Below are positions 16,099 to 23,827 of a DNA stretch of 23,827 bases, in pieces. Both the position numbers and the translations under genes were made by a program. The notes below the pieces were generated by a model. It had not been told where the DNA came from and made no database searches. It saw only the letters and a program-made list of their open reading frames with translations. The DNA is from a bacterium (GTDB lineage: Bacteria; UBP15; UBA6099; JAJRTR01), in assembly GCA_024278215.1 (NCBI GenBank), contig JAJRTR010000074.1, positions 1 to 23,827 of the forward strand, given 5' to 3'. The first letter of the stretch is position 1. Every line of letters starts with the position of its first letter.

Positions 16099-16217
16099 GG
16101 CAGCCACTGGTCGCTGAGAAGCCTGCTGGTGAAGCTGGTCAAAATCGGCGCAAAGGTTGTCAGTACAGAGAGATACACCTATTTTCGAATGGCGGAAGTC
16201 GCCGTGCCACGAGGTCT

Positions 16218-16594
16218 TTTAAAGCGCATCCTGTTGCGAATCAACTGATTGCGATGCTGTCCGGTATAAACCAGCGCAACAAGGAAAACTTCGGTGTACA
16301 AGTGCACCCTGCGGACATTTTTTCTGACACGAGCCTTCAATGGATACATAATTTGGAGTAAAATATGCGACAGAGACAGACTTTCACACAATCCGGCTCG
16401 CAGCGCCACACATTTTTCTGCGGCTCAGCCACGGTGGAAGCTATAAAGAAATTCGATATGTGTGTGTCGGATAAAATACAAAGCAGGCAGGCCCACCCTA
16501 TTGCCGTGTCTTGTATTATAAGTCTTTTTGCGGTCCAGGTCCGGATTCGCGGGATTTCCAGGGTAGTAACAACTTTACTGAGAGGGGATAATTA
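16218..16594 (+). pseudogene. Possible relic of a carrier-domain/thioesterase module
   Basis: In one frame the bases encode KAHPVANQLIAMLSGINQRN, then FGVQVHPADIFSDTSLQWIH and a TAA at 16359-16361. This resembles the second half of an NRPS peptidyl-carrier domain (GGHSLxANQLIAxI...FGVxLPxxxLFxxPTL), with Pro in place of the phosphopantetheine Ser. In the same frame after the stop comes RQTFTQSGSQRHTFFCGS, like the linker into a thioesterase (LxxGSxxPxFFCVHG). The rest, to the next gene, is unrecognisable. An alternative is a genuine 76-residue ORF from the ATG at 16365, which has GGAG upstream. The similarity is by eye only. Confidence 0.3.
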
Positions 16595-18088
16595 ATGTTT
16601 TCATTATCAAGATTTTCAAAGCTATATATTTTTCCTGTTTCTATACTTATTTTCTCGGTGATTGTAATAACTGGATGCGTAAAACAGAAATCCACTAAAA
16701 TGAACAGGCCGAATATACTCCTGATAACCATCGATGCCCAGCGTGCGGACCAGATCGGTTGTTATGGTGAAAAAGTCACCAGGACTCCTGCAATCGATAG
16801 ATTATGCGAATCGGGAATCGTTTTCGAGCAGGCATTCCCTTCAATACCATGGACAACTCCATCCATGTTTTCACTTTTTACGTCAAGGTTTCCGAAATCT
16901 TATACATATAAAACGAATGTAAATAAATTGATGAGGCGAAAAGGCTTTGAAACTATTGCAAAGATTATGAAAAAGAATAAATACCTGACGATTGGAATTT
17001 CAGGTAGTCCAATAATGAGAAAAGGAACGGGTTACGCGCTTGGATTTGATACTTTTCTGGATCCCGGAGATGAGCAGATGCTGCCTTCGGGATACACTGC
17101 CGCTTCCGCGCTGGTTGAATTGGAGAATCTCGCTGATAATGAGAGCATAATCTCCGGGGAAAAGAATTTTTTCTTCTGGATTCATTTTATGGATCCTCAT
17201 GGTCCATACACACCTCCGGATCATTTTAAAATATATGAAAACTCGAGTAACAAGATTACTAAGCTTGCAGACAGGTGGGTTTTGGATCATGCCGATTGGA
17301 GAAAAATTGCAGTAGAAGCTCGTGATGGAGACGAGACGCTCAGCGATGCTCAACCAAGAAATTATATGTCTGAAGTGACGTATACTGATTTTTGTGTTGA
17401 TCTGGTCGTTACACGGTTGAAAGAGTTGTCCCTGTCAGAGAATACGATAATCATTCTCACTGCTGATCACGGGAACAGTTTTGGGAGACATGATAATCCT
17501 TTTGGATATGCCTACACGCTCTATCAGGATGTGACACGAGTTCCTCTTATTATAGTACCCCCGGATCATGGCAATGCCGGAGTAAGAATAAAGCATGCAG
17601 TTTCCACGCTTTCCATAAAGCCTACCATCATTGAACTTGCCGGTATAAACCCCGACCAATACGTATGCGAGGGGGAATCTCTGGTCCCCTATCTCAAAGG
17701 CATCGTTCCTCATAATCCACCGCTTGTATATTCTCAGACTTTGATTCTTTATGATGAAAAACAGAGAGACAACAAGCTTCGGCGCTTCAAACCCGGCACG
17801 AAACAAAGACACATGATTGTAGGCGAATCAGGGAAATGGGTCATGGTTACAGATGGAAGATTGAAGTTCATTTACATTCCCACTCCTGACGGACCGGAGT
17901 TTGAATTGTATGATCTTAACAAGGACCCTGATGAGATGACAAATATTGTTAATGAAAACCCTGAAAAGGCAAAATATTTTCAGAAAAAAACAATGAAGTT
18001 TCTCAAAGAAAAAAAGCCGATAAAATCTACGATGGAAATAGATGCTGAGTCCGAGAAAAGACTCAAGTCTCTTGGTTATATTGAATAG
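16595..18088 (+). CDS. Sulfatase/alkaline-phosphatase superfamily lipoprotein with Thr at the nucleophile site
   Basis: A signal peptide ends in the lipobox ITGC (C28), so the mature protein is probably a lipoprotein outside the cytoplasm. RPNILLITIDAQRADQIGCYG (38-58) carries the first metal Asp (D47). HFMDPHGPYTPP (197-208) and LTADHGNSFGRHDN (288-301, D291/H292) supply the other metal ligands. YDLNKDPDEMTNIV is the usual sulfatase tail. The expected formylglycine motif C/S-x-P-x-R reads T87-T-P-S-M91, so the oxidisable Cys/Ser and the Arg are both missing. Thr is the nucleophile in LtaS and phosphoethanolamine transferases of this superfamily, so a phosphoryl-type transfer or hydrolysis is plausible. 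GAGGGG lies 8 nt upstream of the ATG. The gene is visibly AT-richer than its neighbours, suggesting a separate origin. Confidence 0.88.
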   Translation: MFSLSRFSKLYIFPVSILIFSVIVITGCVKQKSTKMNRPNILLITIDAQRADQIGCYGEKVTRTPAIDRLCESGIVFEQAFPSIPWTTPSMFSLFTSRFPKSYTYKTNVNKLMRRKGFETIAKIMKKNKYLTIGISGSPIMRKGTGYALGFDTFLDPGDEQMLPSGYTAASALVELENLADNESIISGEKNFFFWIHFMDPHGPYTPPDHFKIYENSSNKITKLADRWVLDHADWRKIAVEARDGDETLSDAQPRNYMSEVTYTDFCVDLVVTRLKELSLSENTIIILTADHGNSFGRHDNPFGYAYTLYQDVTRVPLIIVPPDHGNAGVRIKHAVSTLSIKPTIIELAGINPDQYVCEGESLVPYLKGIVPHNPPLVYSQTLILYDEKQRDNKLRRFKPGTKQRHMIVGESGKWVMVTDGRLKFIYIPTPDGPEFELYDLNKDPDEMTNIVNENPEKAKYFQKKTMKFLKEKKPIKSTMEIDAESEKRLKSLGYIE

Positions 18089-18570
18089 TCCGTCACTGTC
18101 TAGCGAAATGAAGCTTACCCGGGGACATAGTTTACCCACGGCGTCAGCAGGGCGGAATTACAGAATCGCGTCGACTTCTCTACAGAGCTTTTCGACCACC
18201 GCTTGACAATTGTCAAATCGTGTCTTTGCACACCTTTATCATTGCGTATCCTATCGTTCGTTATCGTACCCCGAATCCTGTGCTATTATTCTCGAAAGTT
18301 CATCGTGAAAATATTTTTTTTGCAACTTTTTACACATGAATCAAGTTTCGGGCACTCCAGCGCCCATCTTTAACGCGATGGATACACGATGGGGTAGTTT
18401 TTCATCTGTAATGGCCGTAATCCGACCGCGTAATCGTTCTGAAACAACGATGCCCATTCGCAGAGGTGCGGCGCGATTGTGGTTATCGTAAAAAACGCTC
18501 AGGCGGGATGCGTGGCGACCGTCCCGCATAAATGCCGAAATATTCCGCGCGGATTCTGAAGACCGGCGCG
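18089..18570. other. Intergenic region between converging genes
   Basis: The region has no gene I can support. A frame on the minus strand (18341-18574, GTG start overlapping the upstream stop) encodes 77 Arg-rich residues with no family resemblance and no ribosome site. It contains the perfect 14-bp palindrome ttgacaattgtcaa (18203-18216) and a run of eight T near 18310-18320 without a convincing stem before it. Confidence 0.5.
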
Positions 18571-20988
18571 TCACTGGCTATTGAGTTCAGACACTGCCAC
18601 CGATGTGTTCACCTCGTCGGTAATGGTTTCATCGGCTCTGCACTCCGGCGTGTAGCTTCCGGCGGAGCTGTATGTGCAATCCATGCGGATCGTGCCCGAT
18701 GCGAATTCCTCCCAGGACGAAGCCGAGCCACAGCGCCCCTCGAGTTTTTCGTATGAGCCCGCAAGGATCGTGCATGTGAGCTGGAAGGCATTGGTTGTAT
18801 AGCCCGACGACGGGTAAACGGTGGCCTTGACGAGCGGATAGCCATTTGCGCACCTGAAGCCCAGATATGAGAAGAAAGAGCCGGGCAGCGACTGCACCCT
18901 GTGTGTGATACGCAGATATTGAGCGTTGTCGTTGAACGAACCGCCGCGCGCTACGCGGTGCGTCCCCGTGTCGGGGCCGCGTGGGTCTTCCTGCGAATCC
19001 GAAGTATAGGCGTCGTAAATGTCGAATACCCATTCCCATACGTTTCCGGCCATGTCCAGCGCGCCGTTGCCGCTCGCGCCCGCCGGGTAATAGCCGACCG
19101 GTGTCGTGTCGTTGTCGTAGCTATCGCCGCTGTTGGCGTAATTTGCTTCCGGGGCGGTCTCGTCGATCTGCGCGCCCCACGGATACCTTATGCCGCTCCC
19201 GCCGCCTGCCGCGTACTCCCATTCGGCCTCTGTCGGCAGGCGACCGCCCACCCAGTCGCAATAGGTCTTCGCCTGGTCCCAGTTCACGTTGACTACCGGG
19301 AAATCGTCGTATGTCGTATCGCCGTAATATGTCAGCCGGGTTTCCGATTTCGTTTCCTGCGGCTCCGTACAGAAACCGGTGTCCACACAACGCTTGTATT
19401 CTTTATTTGTAACCTCATACATCTGGATGCTGTATTTCGACACAGTCACCGAATGCGAAGGTTTCTCGTATTCATTACAGAAGCTGTCCGATGTCGCGCA
19501 GCCCATCGAGAACCCGCCGCCGCCGATGTCGATCCATTTGTTGAGGTCGACATTCGTACAGGTTGACCGGGTGGTGCCGGGATAAACGCACGTGTCGACC
19601 GTGCTCGTGGCGCTGTCGTCGCAGTCGCTGTCCTGCTCGCAGGCGATAGCGCAGTTGCCGATGCAGAGTGTGAGGTCCGTGCTGCCGGTGAGCGAGTCAC
19701 GGCACGAGTCGATTGTCGCTGTTGCCGAATACTGACCGTTCAGGTAGCCCCGCACCTGCCATGCCGAGTATTCGGGCGCACTGTTGAACTGAGCGTAGCC
19801 GTCGTATGTGACCATACCGGCATACTTCCAGCCGCTGCCCGTCTCCGCCTCGACATACGCTCCGATGACCGGGTTGTTGTTCTCGTCCACAAAGTAGATT
19901 GTCGGCTTGCCGAATTCGCAGCTTCCCACTTTCCAGTCGAGATTGAATGTAGTCAGATGCGTGGTAGTGAAATACGTGTAGAAACCGTCCGCGTCCTGCC
20001 CGACCTCCGCGAGCATGGGCGACGAACCTTCGGTTTCCACGACCCATGCGCCGGTATCTTCGTCGTAAGTGAAAACAGGAATCATGTCGCCGGCGGCAAG
20101 CGGCAGGCCGGTCTCCGGATTCGTTATACCGTCCGGGATCCGCATCTTTACAAGCGCTGTCGCACCCTCCGCGAACCCTGTCACATCCGTTCCGTCCGCG
20201 CGCGTGAGCGAGATGGTTATGAAGCCCGCCGTTATGAGCGTGCCCTCTCCTGAAAGACCGTTGCCGGTGTCGCTCGATGTTGTGAACTCGCCGGGAAAAA
20301 GCGCGAGGTCCGCCGCGCTCGTCGGGTCGCCGTATACGATCTCTCCGGTTATCGTTCCTGTAGCGCCGAGCACTTCCGCGGCGGAGAGGCTGCCCGTTTC
20401 GCCAAGTGTAAACTCGACATCCGCCGCCCCGCCGCCGCTCGCAGGTGTGCTGAATGTCACTACCTGGACATCTTCCGTTATGTTCACCGCGCAGCGGGCT
20501 ACCGTCAGCCCCGAACCCTGCTCCGTGACAGGTTCCGCCGTTGCTTCCGCCGTCGATCCGTCTGCATATTCAATGCGCGCCTGTGTCGCGCCCGCGCTTG
20601 TGGACGGTTTCCTTTTCATTACCAGCTCGGCGGAATGTGTGTTGTTGTCGAGTGTCCTCTCGAAAACCCGCACAGTGTGAAAAGCTGTGTAATAGCCGCC
20701 CCTGCTCAGTTCGATAACAACAGGTGTTCCCGTTTGCGCCGGAGTGCCCTGCACGGCGATAGTGAAGCTGCCGTCTGCGCCGGTTTTCAGGATGGATTGC
20801 CCGCCGTTCACACCGACCTCGACGTCCGAAACGGCGTTGCCGTCAGTGTCTTTCACTATTCCGGCAACGATGTATGATGTCCTGACTGAAGCAACCGGCG
20901 AAGTCGAAGAACCGCCGCCGCACCCGGCAATGATTGCAACTATTGATAAAAACATAATGACCGCCGCAGTTACACGCGCTCGTGTCAT
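18571..20988 (-). CDS. Large lipoprotein with SUMF1/FGE-like domain and carboxypeptidase-regulatory-like domain
   Basis: The 805-residue product starts at the ATG at 20986-20988: GGAG lies 9 nt upstream and the signal peptide is then normal length, ending in the lipobox IAGC (C23). The frame is open to 21030. Order of parts: a carboxypeptidase-regulatory-like beta domain (about 35-125, VAGIVKDTDGNAVSDVEV); a middle region with TGLPLAAGDMIPVFTYDEDTG and TTTHLTTFNLDW; a second beta domain; a Cys-rich linker CEQDSDCDDSATSTVDTC; a SUMF1 domain (about 485-713: GRLPTEAEWEYAAGG, ALDMAGNVWEWVFD, RVARGGSFNDNAQYLRITHR, LGFRCA); and an Ig-like end. The Cys pair that makes formylglycine in true FGE is absent, so a structural or ligand-binding role is more likely. 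It converges on the sulfatase-like gene. Confidence 0.88.
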   Translation of the reverse strand: MTRARVTAAVIMFLSIVAIIAGCGGGSSTSPVASVRTSYIVAGIVKDTDGNAVSDVEVGVNGGQSILKTGADGSFTIAVQGTPAQTGTPVVIELSRGGYYTAFHTVRVFERTLDNNTHSAELVMKRKPSTSAGATQARIEYADGSTAEATAEPVTEQGSGLTVARCAVNITEDVQVVTFSTPASGGGAADVEFTLGETGSLSAAEVLGATGTITGEIVYGDPTSAADLALFPGEFTTSSDTGNGLSGEGTLITAGFITISLTRADGTDVTGFAEGATALVKMRIPDGITNPETGLPLAAGDMIPVFTYDEDTGAWVVETEGSSPMLAEVGQDADGFYTYFTTTHLTTFNLDWKVGSCEFGKPTIYFVDENNNPVIGAYVEAETGSGWKYAGMVTYDGYAQFNSAPEYSAWQVRGYLNGQYSATATIDSCRDSLTGSTDLTLCIGNCAIACEQDSDCDDSATSTVDTCVYPGTTRSTCTNVDLNKWIDIGGGGFSMGCATSDSFCNEYEKPSHSVTVSKYSIQMYEVTNKEYKRCVDTGFCTEPQETKSETRLTYYGDTTYDDFPVVNVNWDQAKTYCDWVGGRLPTEAEWEYAAGGGSGIRYPWGAQIDETAPEANYANSGDSYDNDTTPVGYYPAGASGNGALDMAGNVWEWVFDIYDAYTSDSQEDPRGPDTGTHRVARGGSFNDNAQYLRITHRVQSLPGSFFSYLGFRCANGYPLVKATVYPSSGYTTNAFQLTCTILAGSYEKLEGRCGSASSWEEFASGTIRMDCTYSSAGSYTPECRADETITDEVNTSVAVSELNSQ

Positions 20989-21164
20989 ACAGGCACACTC
21001 CGAATCTATTGTGTATCTTTTTGCGTCCATAATGAAAAAAAGCCGTTTCAGATTTTATTTTTATTTCTGTAATTAAGGTGTGTCTTGCAGATAAAATAAT
21101 AACACAGTAATATTTGTGAGGCAATGAAACGGGAATACGCAAGCATCTGTTCGTCTTAAAAACA

Positions 21165-21296
21165 GGCGAGGGAACACCTTAGCTGTACCGTGCTCATGTG
21201 CGGTACAGCAAGGTTTAGGAACGAGAAATCATGTATCGCTGAAAGGCTTATCCCGCCTATCTCGCCAATGCGGGCTGTAAACTTGAACCGTGGAGG
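21165..21296 (+). promoter_or_regulatory. Structured leader upstream of the Dabb gene (possible cis-regulatory RNA)
   Basis: A 14-bp stem with one bulged A (21176-21190 with 21201-21214; inner arm gctgtaccg / cggtacagc) is followed by a second stem, cccgc (21252-21256) with gcggg (21270-21274). The loop of the second holds ctcgcc (21261-21266), which is the exact complement of ggcgag (21165-21170) upstream, so a pseudoknot or alternative pairing is possible. The Shine-Dalgarno ggagg (21292-21296) lies 18 nt beyond. It matches no riboswitch consensus I know. Function is inference. Confidence 0.35.
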
Positions 21297-21302
21297 AATA
21301 TT

Positions 21303-21590
21303 ATGCTTTTTCATGCTGTGTTGTTCAACTTTAAAAAGGAACTCGGAGAGGACAGGAAAGAAGAGATACTCGGGCTCGCCCGCAAACTTTCGGAGATTCC
21401 CGGTGTGCGGAACCTGCTGGCCGGGAGAACGATAAACGAGGGTGGGAAGTTCGAATATGGCCTGACGATGTACTTCGAGGACGAGGAAGCGCTCCGGGAA
21501 TATCGCGAGCATCCCGACCATGTCCGGTTCCGGGACGTGGATTTTTTCCCATTTGTGGAGGATAAACTGGGACTCGATTACACGGACTGA
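21303..21590 (+). CDS. Dabb-family (stress-responsive alpha/beta-barrel) protein
   Basis: The 95-residue protein matches the Dabb fold: MLFHAVLFNFKKELGEDRKE at the start, LARKLSEIPGVRNLLAGRT in the middle, FEYGLTMYFEDEEALREYREHPDH, then a C-terminal FFPFVEDKLGLDY. The HxVLFxFK start and the YxxHPxHxxF block are family hallmarks. These small ferredoxin-like dimers occur as stand-alone proteins of mostly unknown biochemical role, and some are cyclases or decarboxylases. GGAGG lies 6 nt upstream of the ATG. The long structured leader suggests post-transcriptional control. It is a single gene followed by about 350 bp without coding. Confidence 0.88.
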   Translation: MLFHAVLFNFKKELGEDRKEEILGLARKLSEIPGVRNLLAGRTINEGGKFEYGLTMYFEDEEALREYREHPDHVRFRDVDFFPFVEDKLGLDYTD

Positions 21591-21971
21591 GCGGTGCCGC
21601 ACTATCGCCCCCGTTCCCCCTGATCGAGGTGGTAACGATGAAAGAACTCCGAATTCCTGTCTGGGTCCGGCCCTGCCCGATAAACAGATATGCTGCACAT
21701 GATTCAAAAACGTACAAGTTCCGTAATAATTAACAAATCTGGAAAATATGTCGAGATGCGGGTGTGTTGACAAATTGGGGGGAAGTGTTAAGAATATATG
21801 CAGCGGGTAAACACGGTGAATAAGGTAAACCACATAACTACAAAAGGGATCGTTGGAATAATTTCGTTCCCTGAACAGGAAATCAATCTATCCAGTGCAA
21901 TCTTTTATAAATAGATTTATCGGAATGACGGATGCTAGATTATGCATGCAAAACGAAGGAGGACAAAAAAG
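21591..21971. other. Non-coding stretch before the FecR gene
   Basis: I see no gene here. TTGACA at 21767-21772 could be a -35 element, but the best following -10 candidates (taagaat, tatatg, 21789-21800) are poor or badly spaced. The strong ribosome site aaggagga (about 21955-21962) belongs to the FecR gene. Confidence 0.4.
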
Positions 21972-22865
21972 ATGAGATCGGAAACAGGAAAAATCAAGAT
22001 GGCGGGTAGGAGTGCGTTATTTCTGGCAATAGCGATATTCACATATACGGCAATCGCAGGAGCGGCAAGCGTGACGACAATCCTCGCAAAGAAAAAGGGG
22101 AAAGTGGAAGTGAAGCTGCCCGGCGGCGACTGGAAAGACGCGCAGGCCGGCATGAAGCTTGAGGAAGGCGCGGCGCTGAGGACTTCGATCGGCGCGGAGG
22201 CTTTCATCAAATGGGGAAACGGGGACGTGATTAAAATATCGTCACTTTCCGAAGTGAAACTCTCGAAGCTGCAGGAGTCCGGAAAAGTGCGAAACAACGA
22301 AGTCTCGTTGCTGAAGGGCCGGACATTTGCAAGAGTCAATAAACTTGAATCGGATAAAAGCACATTCACTATCAGGACGCCGACCGCTATAGCCGGAGTG
22401 AGGGGCACAGGATTCGACAGCTCGTTCACGCCCGACCAGGGGGCGCAGTTCTCGGTTTTGAGCGGCTCGATAGAAGTCGAGGCGGAAGGTGTCGTCGTGG
22501 AAGTGCAGGAGGGTATGATGAGCCAGGTTAACATCGGCGAACCGCCCATGCCTCCCGAACCCGCACCGCCCGTCGTCATCGAAACGCTCAGGTCGGACGA
22601 CACGCAGGCATCCGAAGTCTCCGCAGCGCCGGAATTGCCCGAGACCACAGAGAAAGCCGAACCTGAAAAGCCGGAACAGACCGAAGCATCGGAACAGACC
22701 GAAGCATCGGAGCAGGATGAAGCAACAGCACAGGATGAAGTCATCGAACGAACGGTCGATACGGTCGACGACGATGTCGAGCAGGTTATCCAGAACGACA
22801 TCGAGCAGACAGGCGTAGAAGAAGGAATGCGCGAAGCCGGAACTCTGATAATCAACATAGAATAG
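21972..22865 (+). CDS. Exported FecR-domain protein with acidic C-terminal tail
   Basis: From the ATG at 21972 (GGAGGA just upstream; the frame extends to 21942) the product is 297 residues. A signal peptide (ALFLAIAIFTYTAIAGAA) is followed by a FecR domain at about 35-170: GKVEVKLPGGDWKDAQAGMK, AFIKWGNGDVIKISSLSEV, SLLKGRTFARVNK, and TIRTPTAIAGVRGTGFD, the TPxAxxGVRGTxF hallmark. After PPEPAPPVV comes a Glu/Thr/Gln-rich tail with a QTEASE duplication and an acidic VDDDVEQVIQNDIEQ helix. No cytoplasmic anti-sigma segment or partner sigma factor is present, so this is not a siderophore-type FecR. These exported forms are usually linked to surface or adhesin proteins. The lipoprotein gene follows 126 bp downstream. 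Confidence 0.9.
   Translation: MRSETGKIKMAGRSALFLAIAIFTYTAIAGAASVTTILAKKKGKVEVKLPGGDWKDAQAGMKLEEGAALRTSIGAEAFIKWGNGDVIKISSLSEVKLSKLQESGKVRNNEVSLLKGRTFARVNKLESDKSTFTIRTPTAIAGVRGTGFDSSFTPDQGAQFSVLSGSIEVEAEGVVVEVQEGMMSQVNIGEPPMPPEPAPPVVIETLRSDDTQASEVSAAPELPETTEKAEPEKPEQTEASEQTEASEQDEATAQDEVIERTVDTVDDDVEQVIQNDIEQTGVEEGMREAGTLIINIE
22677..22712 (+). repeat. In-frame 18-bp tandem duplication in the FecR tail
   Basis: The unit cagaccgaagcatcggaa (22677-22694) is repeated at 22695-22712 with one change at its last base. It encodes QTEASE twice and could vary in copy number by slippage. Confidence 0.8.
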
Positions 22866-22880
22866 GCATACCGGAACACT

Positions 22881-22900
22881 GCGATTCACAAATGAATCGC
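22881..22900. other. Hairpin between the FecR and lipoprotein genes
   Basis: gcgattca and tgaatcgc form a perfect 8-bp stem around the loop caaa, 15 bp after the FecR stop. No T-run follows, so it may be a processing or stability element in a shared transcript and not a terminator. Confidence 0.5.
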
Positions 22901-22991
22901 CACGGCGAAAACAATCAAAAGGGAAAAACCGAACTTCGAATATATTGAAAAGAATGAAAAAGTGAAATTGATTTTTAGGAGGAATGACCGG

Positions 22992-23827
22992 ATGAAAACG
23001 TACTACAGACAGTCAGTGATAATGGTGATTGGAATGTTTATGATAATAACAGCCGCCGGATGCGGTGGGGGCGGTGGAGCAGGTGCGCCGTCGAGTGCGC
23101 GAAACACCGGAAAGATCGTCCTGCACTTCGACTTTCCACAGAGCGCGCAGGCCCGGAGCACAGGCCGCGCGGCGGCGGCTGTCCCGGACAACACGACTTC
23201 AATCGTTATCACCGTGGAGAGTGACGGCCTGGCCGAACCTGTCAGTGTCACACTTACCCCGGAAAATGATACGACAACTATAGAAGACATCCCCGCCGGT
23301 CGCGTCAAAGTCACCCTTATGGCGTACACTGTATACGACGGCGAGTCCGAAGTCGTCGCATCACGGATCGAATATATCGACGTAACAGCGAACCAGACCT
23401 CCACGCTCGATACCGTGCTGGGCATATCCATTACCGACGACGGTGTCGTTCCCGCCTCGCTCTATGTCGACGCCTACGAACGAATCGTCTGGGTCAACAA
23501 CAGTTCACACGATATTACTATTGATATTCCCGGCACAGACTGCAACATGACACTCAAAGAACTCGGTGTTCTTTCCTGCATATTCTCCAGCGCGGGATAC
23601 TATACATACACGGACGTTATAGCGCCTTCGAGAACAGGATTCCTGAGCATCTCCGAGGCGACCGGCACGGTGGCTGCCTATGCCGACGCTTCCGCCGACC
23701 GGACTATGGGCGAGGCGCCTATGGACGTCCGGTTCATGGCCTCCGGCTATATCCCCGATTCCACTTCGGCAACATTCCAGTGGAATTACGGCGACGGAAC
23801 TTCGAGTTCTCAATATTCACTCGCGAC
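22992..23827 (+). CDS. Lipoprotein with PKD-like domain, N-terminal part (runs off window)
   Basis: The ATG at 22992 follows an aggagga ribosome site. The signal peptide MKTYYRQSVIMVIGMFMIIT ends in the lipobox TAAGC, followed by a Gly-rich spacer. About 278 residues are visible. A beta-sandwich region (GKIVLHFDFPQS, TSIVITVESDGL, IEDIPAGRVKVTLMAY) is followed by RIVWVNNSSHDITIDIPG and CIFSSAGYYTYTDV, a pattern reminiscent of cupredoxin-like domains. A PKD repeat then begins (APMDVRFMASG, FQWNYGDGTSSSQYS; the WxxGDG core is clear). More repeats are likely to the right. It is probably a surface or periplasmic lipoprotein co-expressed with the FecR-domain protein. Confidence 0.8.
   Translation, partial: MKTYYRQSVIMVIGMFMIITAAGCGGGGGAGAPSSARNTGKIVLHFDFPQSAQARSTGRAAAAVPDNTTSIVITVESDGLAEPVSVTLTPENDTTTIEDIPAGRVKVTLMAYTVYDGESEVVASRIEYIDVTANQTSTLDTVLGISITDDGVVPASLYVDAYERIVWVNNSSHDITIDIPGTDCNMTLKELGVLSCIFSSAGYYTYTDVIAPSRTGFLSISEATGTVAAYADASADRTMGEAPMDVRFMASGYIPDSTSATFQWNYGDGTSSSQYSLA

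Noticed and set aside
18341-18574. 77-residue frame overlapping the lipoprotein stop by GTGA
   Set aside because: Coupled starts of this type exist, but there is no Shine-Dalgarno, no family resemblance and the composition is Arg-rich like non-coding sequence.
18571-20988. Diversity-generating retroelement target (SUMF1/C-type-lectin fold)
   Set aside because: The SUMF1 fold is not at the C-terminus, and no reverse transcriptase or template repeat is present in the window.

Overview
The window is bacterial DNA of moderate GC content. It looks like a Gram-negative, largely anaerobic organism. The evidence is several lipobox signal peptides, a glycosyltransferase and UDP-sugar epimerase locus typical of surface polysaccharide, two radical-SAM proteins (one with two FeS motifs), a flavoprotein with a compact Cys motif and two iron-type regulators. 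I cannot assign a phylum. No rRNA, tRNA, CRISPR array or intact transposase was seen.

Layout. 1-1381: start of a secreted S9/esterase-like hydrolase (runs off the left edge), a dispersed hairpin repeat, and endonuclease V. 1568-2999: an iron block with a consensus promoter, a DtxR-type regulator, a 140-bp MITE-like element with perfect 19-bp inverted ends, and a Fur-FeoA fusion. 3000-7429: a B12-type radical-SAM gene diverging from an 805-residue protein with two separate radical-SAM motifs; this is the most novel-looking part. 7430-8011: repeat and hairpin rich spacer. 8012-15654: an iron-sulfur flavoprotein, then four GT4 glycosyltransferases, a MetW-like methyltransferase and a UDP-glucuronate-4-epimerase-like enzyme, with strand flips. 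15655-16594: a spacer holding a third repeat copy and relics of at least two coding regions. 16595-18088: an AT-richer lipoprotein of the sulfatase superfamily that has Thr at the formylglycine position. 18571-20988: a large lipoprotein carrying a SUMF1-like domain without the catalytic cysteines. 21160-21590: a structured leader and a Dabb-domain protein. 21972-23827: a FecR-domain exported protein followed by a lipoprotein with a PKD-like region (runs off the right edge).

How the parts work together. The glycosyltransferases, methyltransferase and epimerase probably build a uronate-containing surface glycan. The Thr-type alkaline-phosphatase-superfamily lipoprotein beside them could decorate or trim a surface polymer. 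The right-hand third is a set of exported, surface-type proteins. The two iron regulators sit together with no transporter in view. The radical-SAM pair has no recognisable substrate gene apart from a weak small ORF between them.
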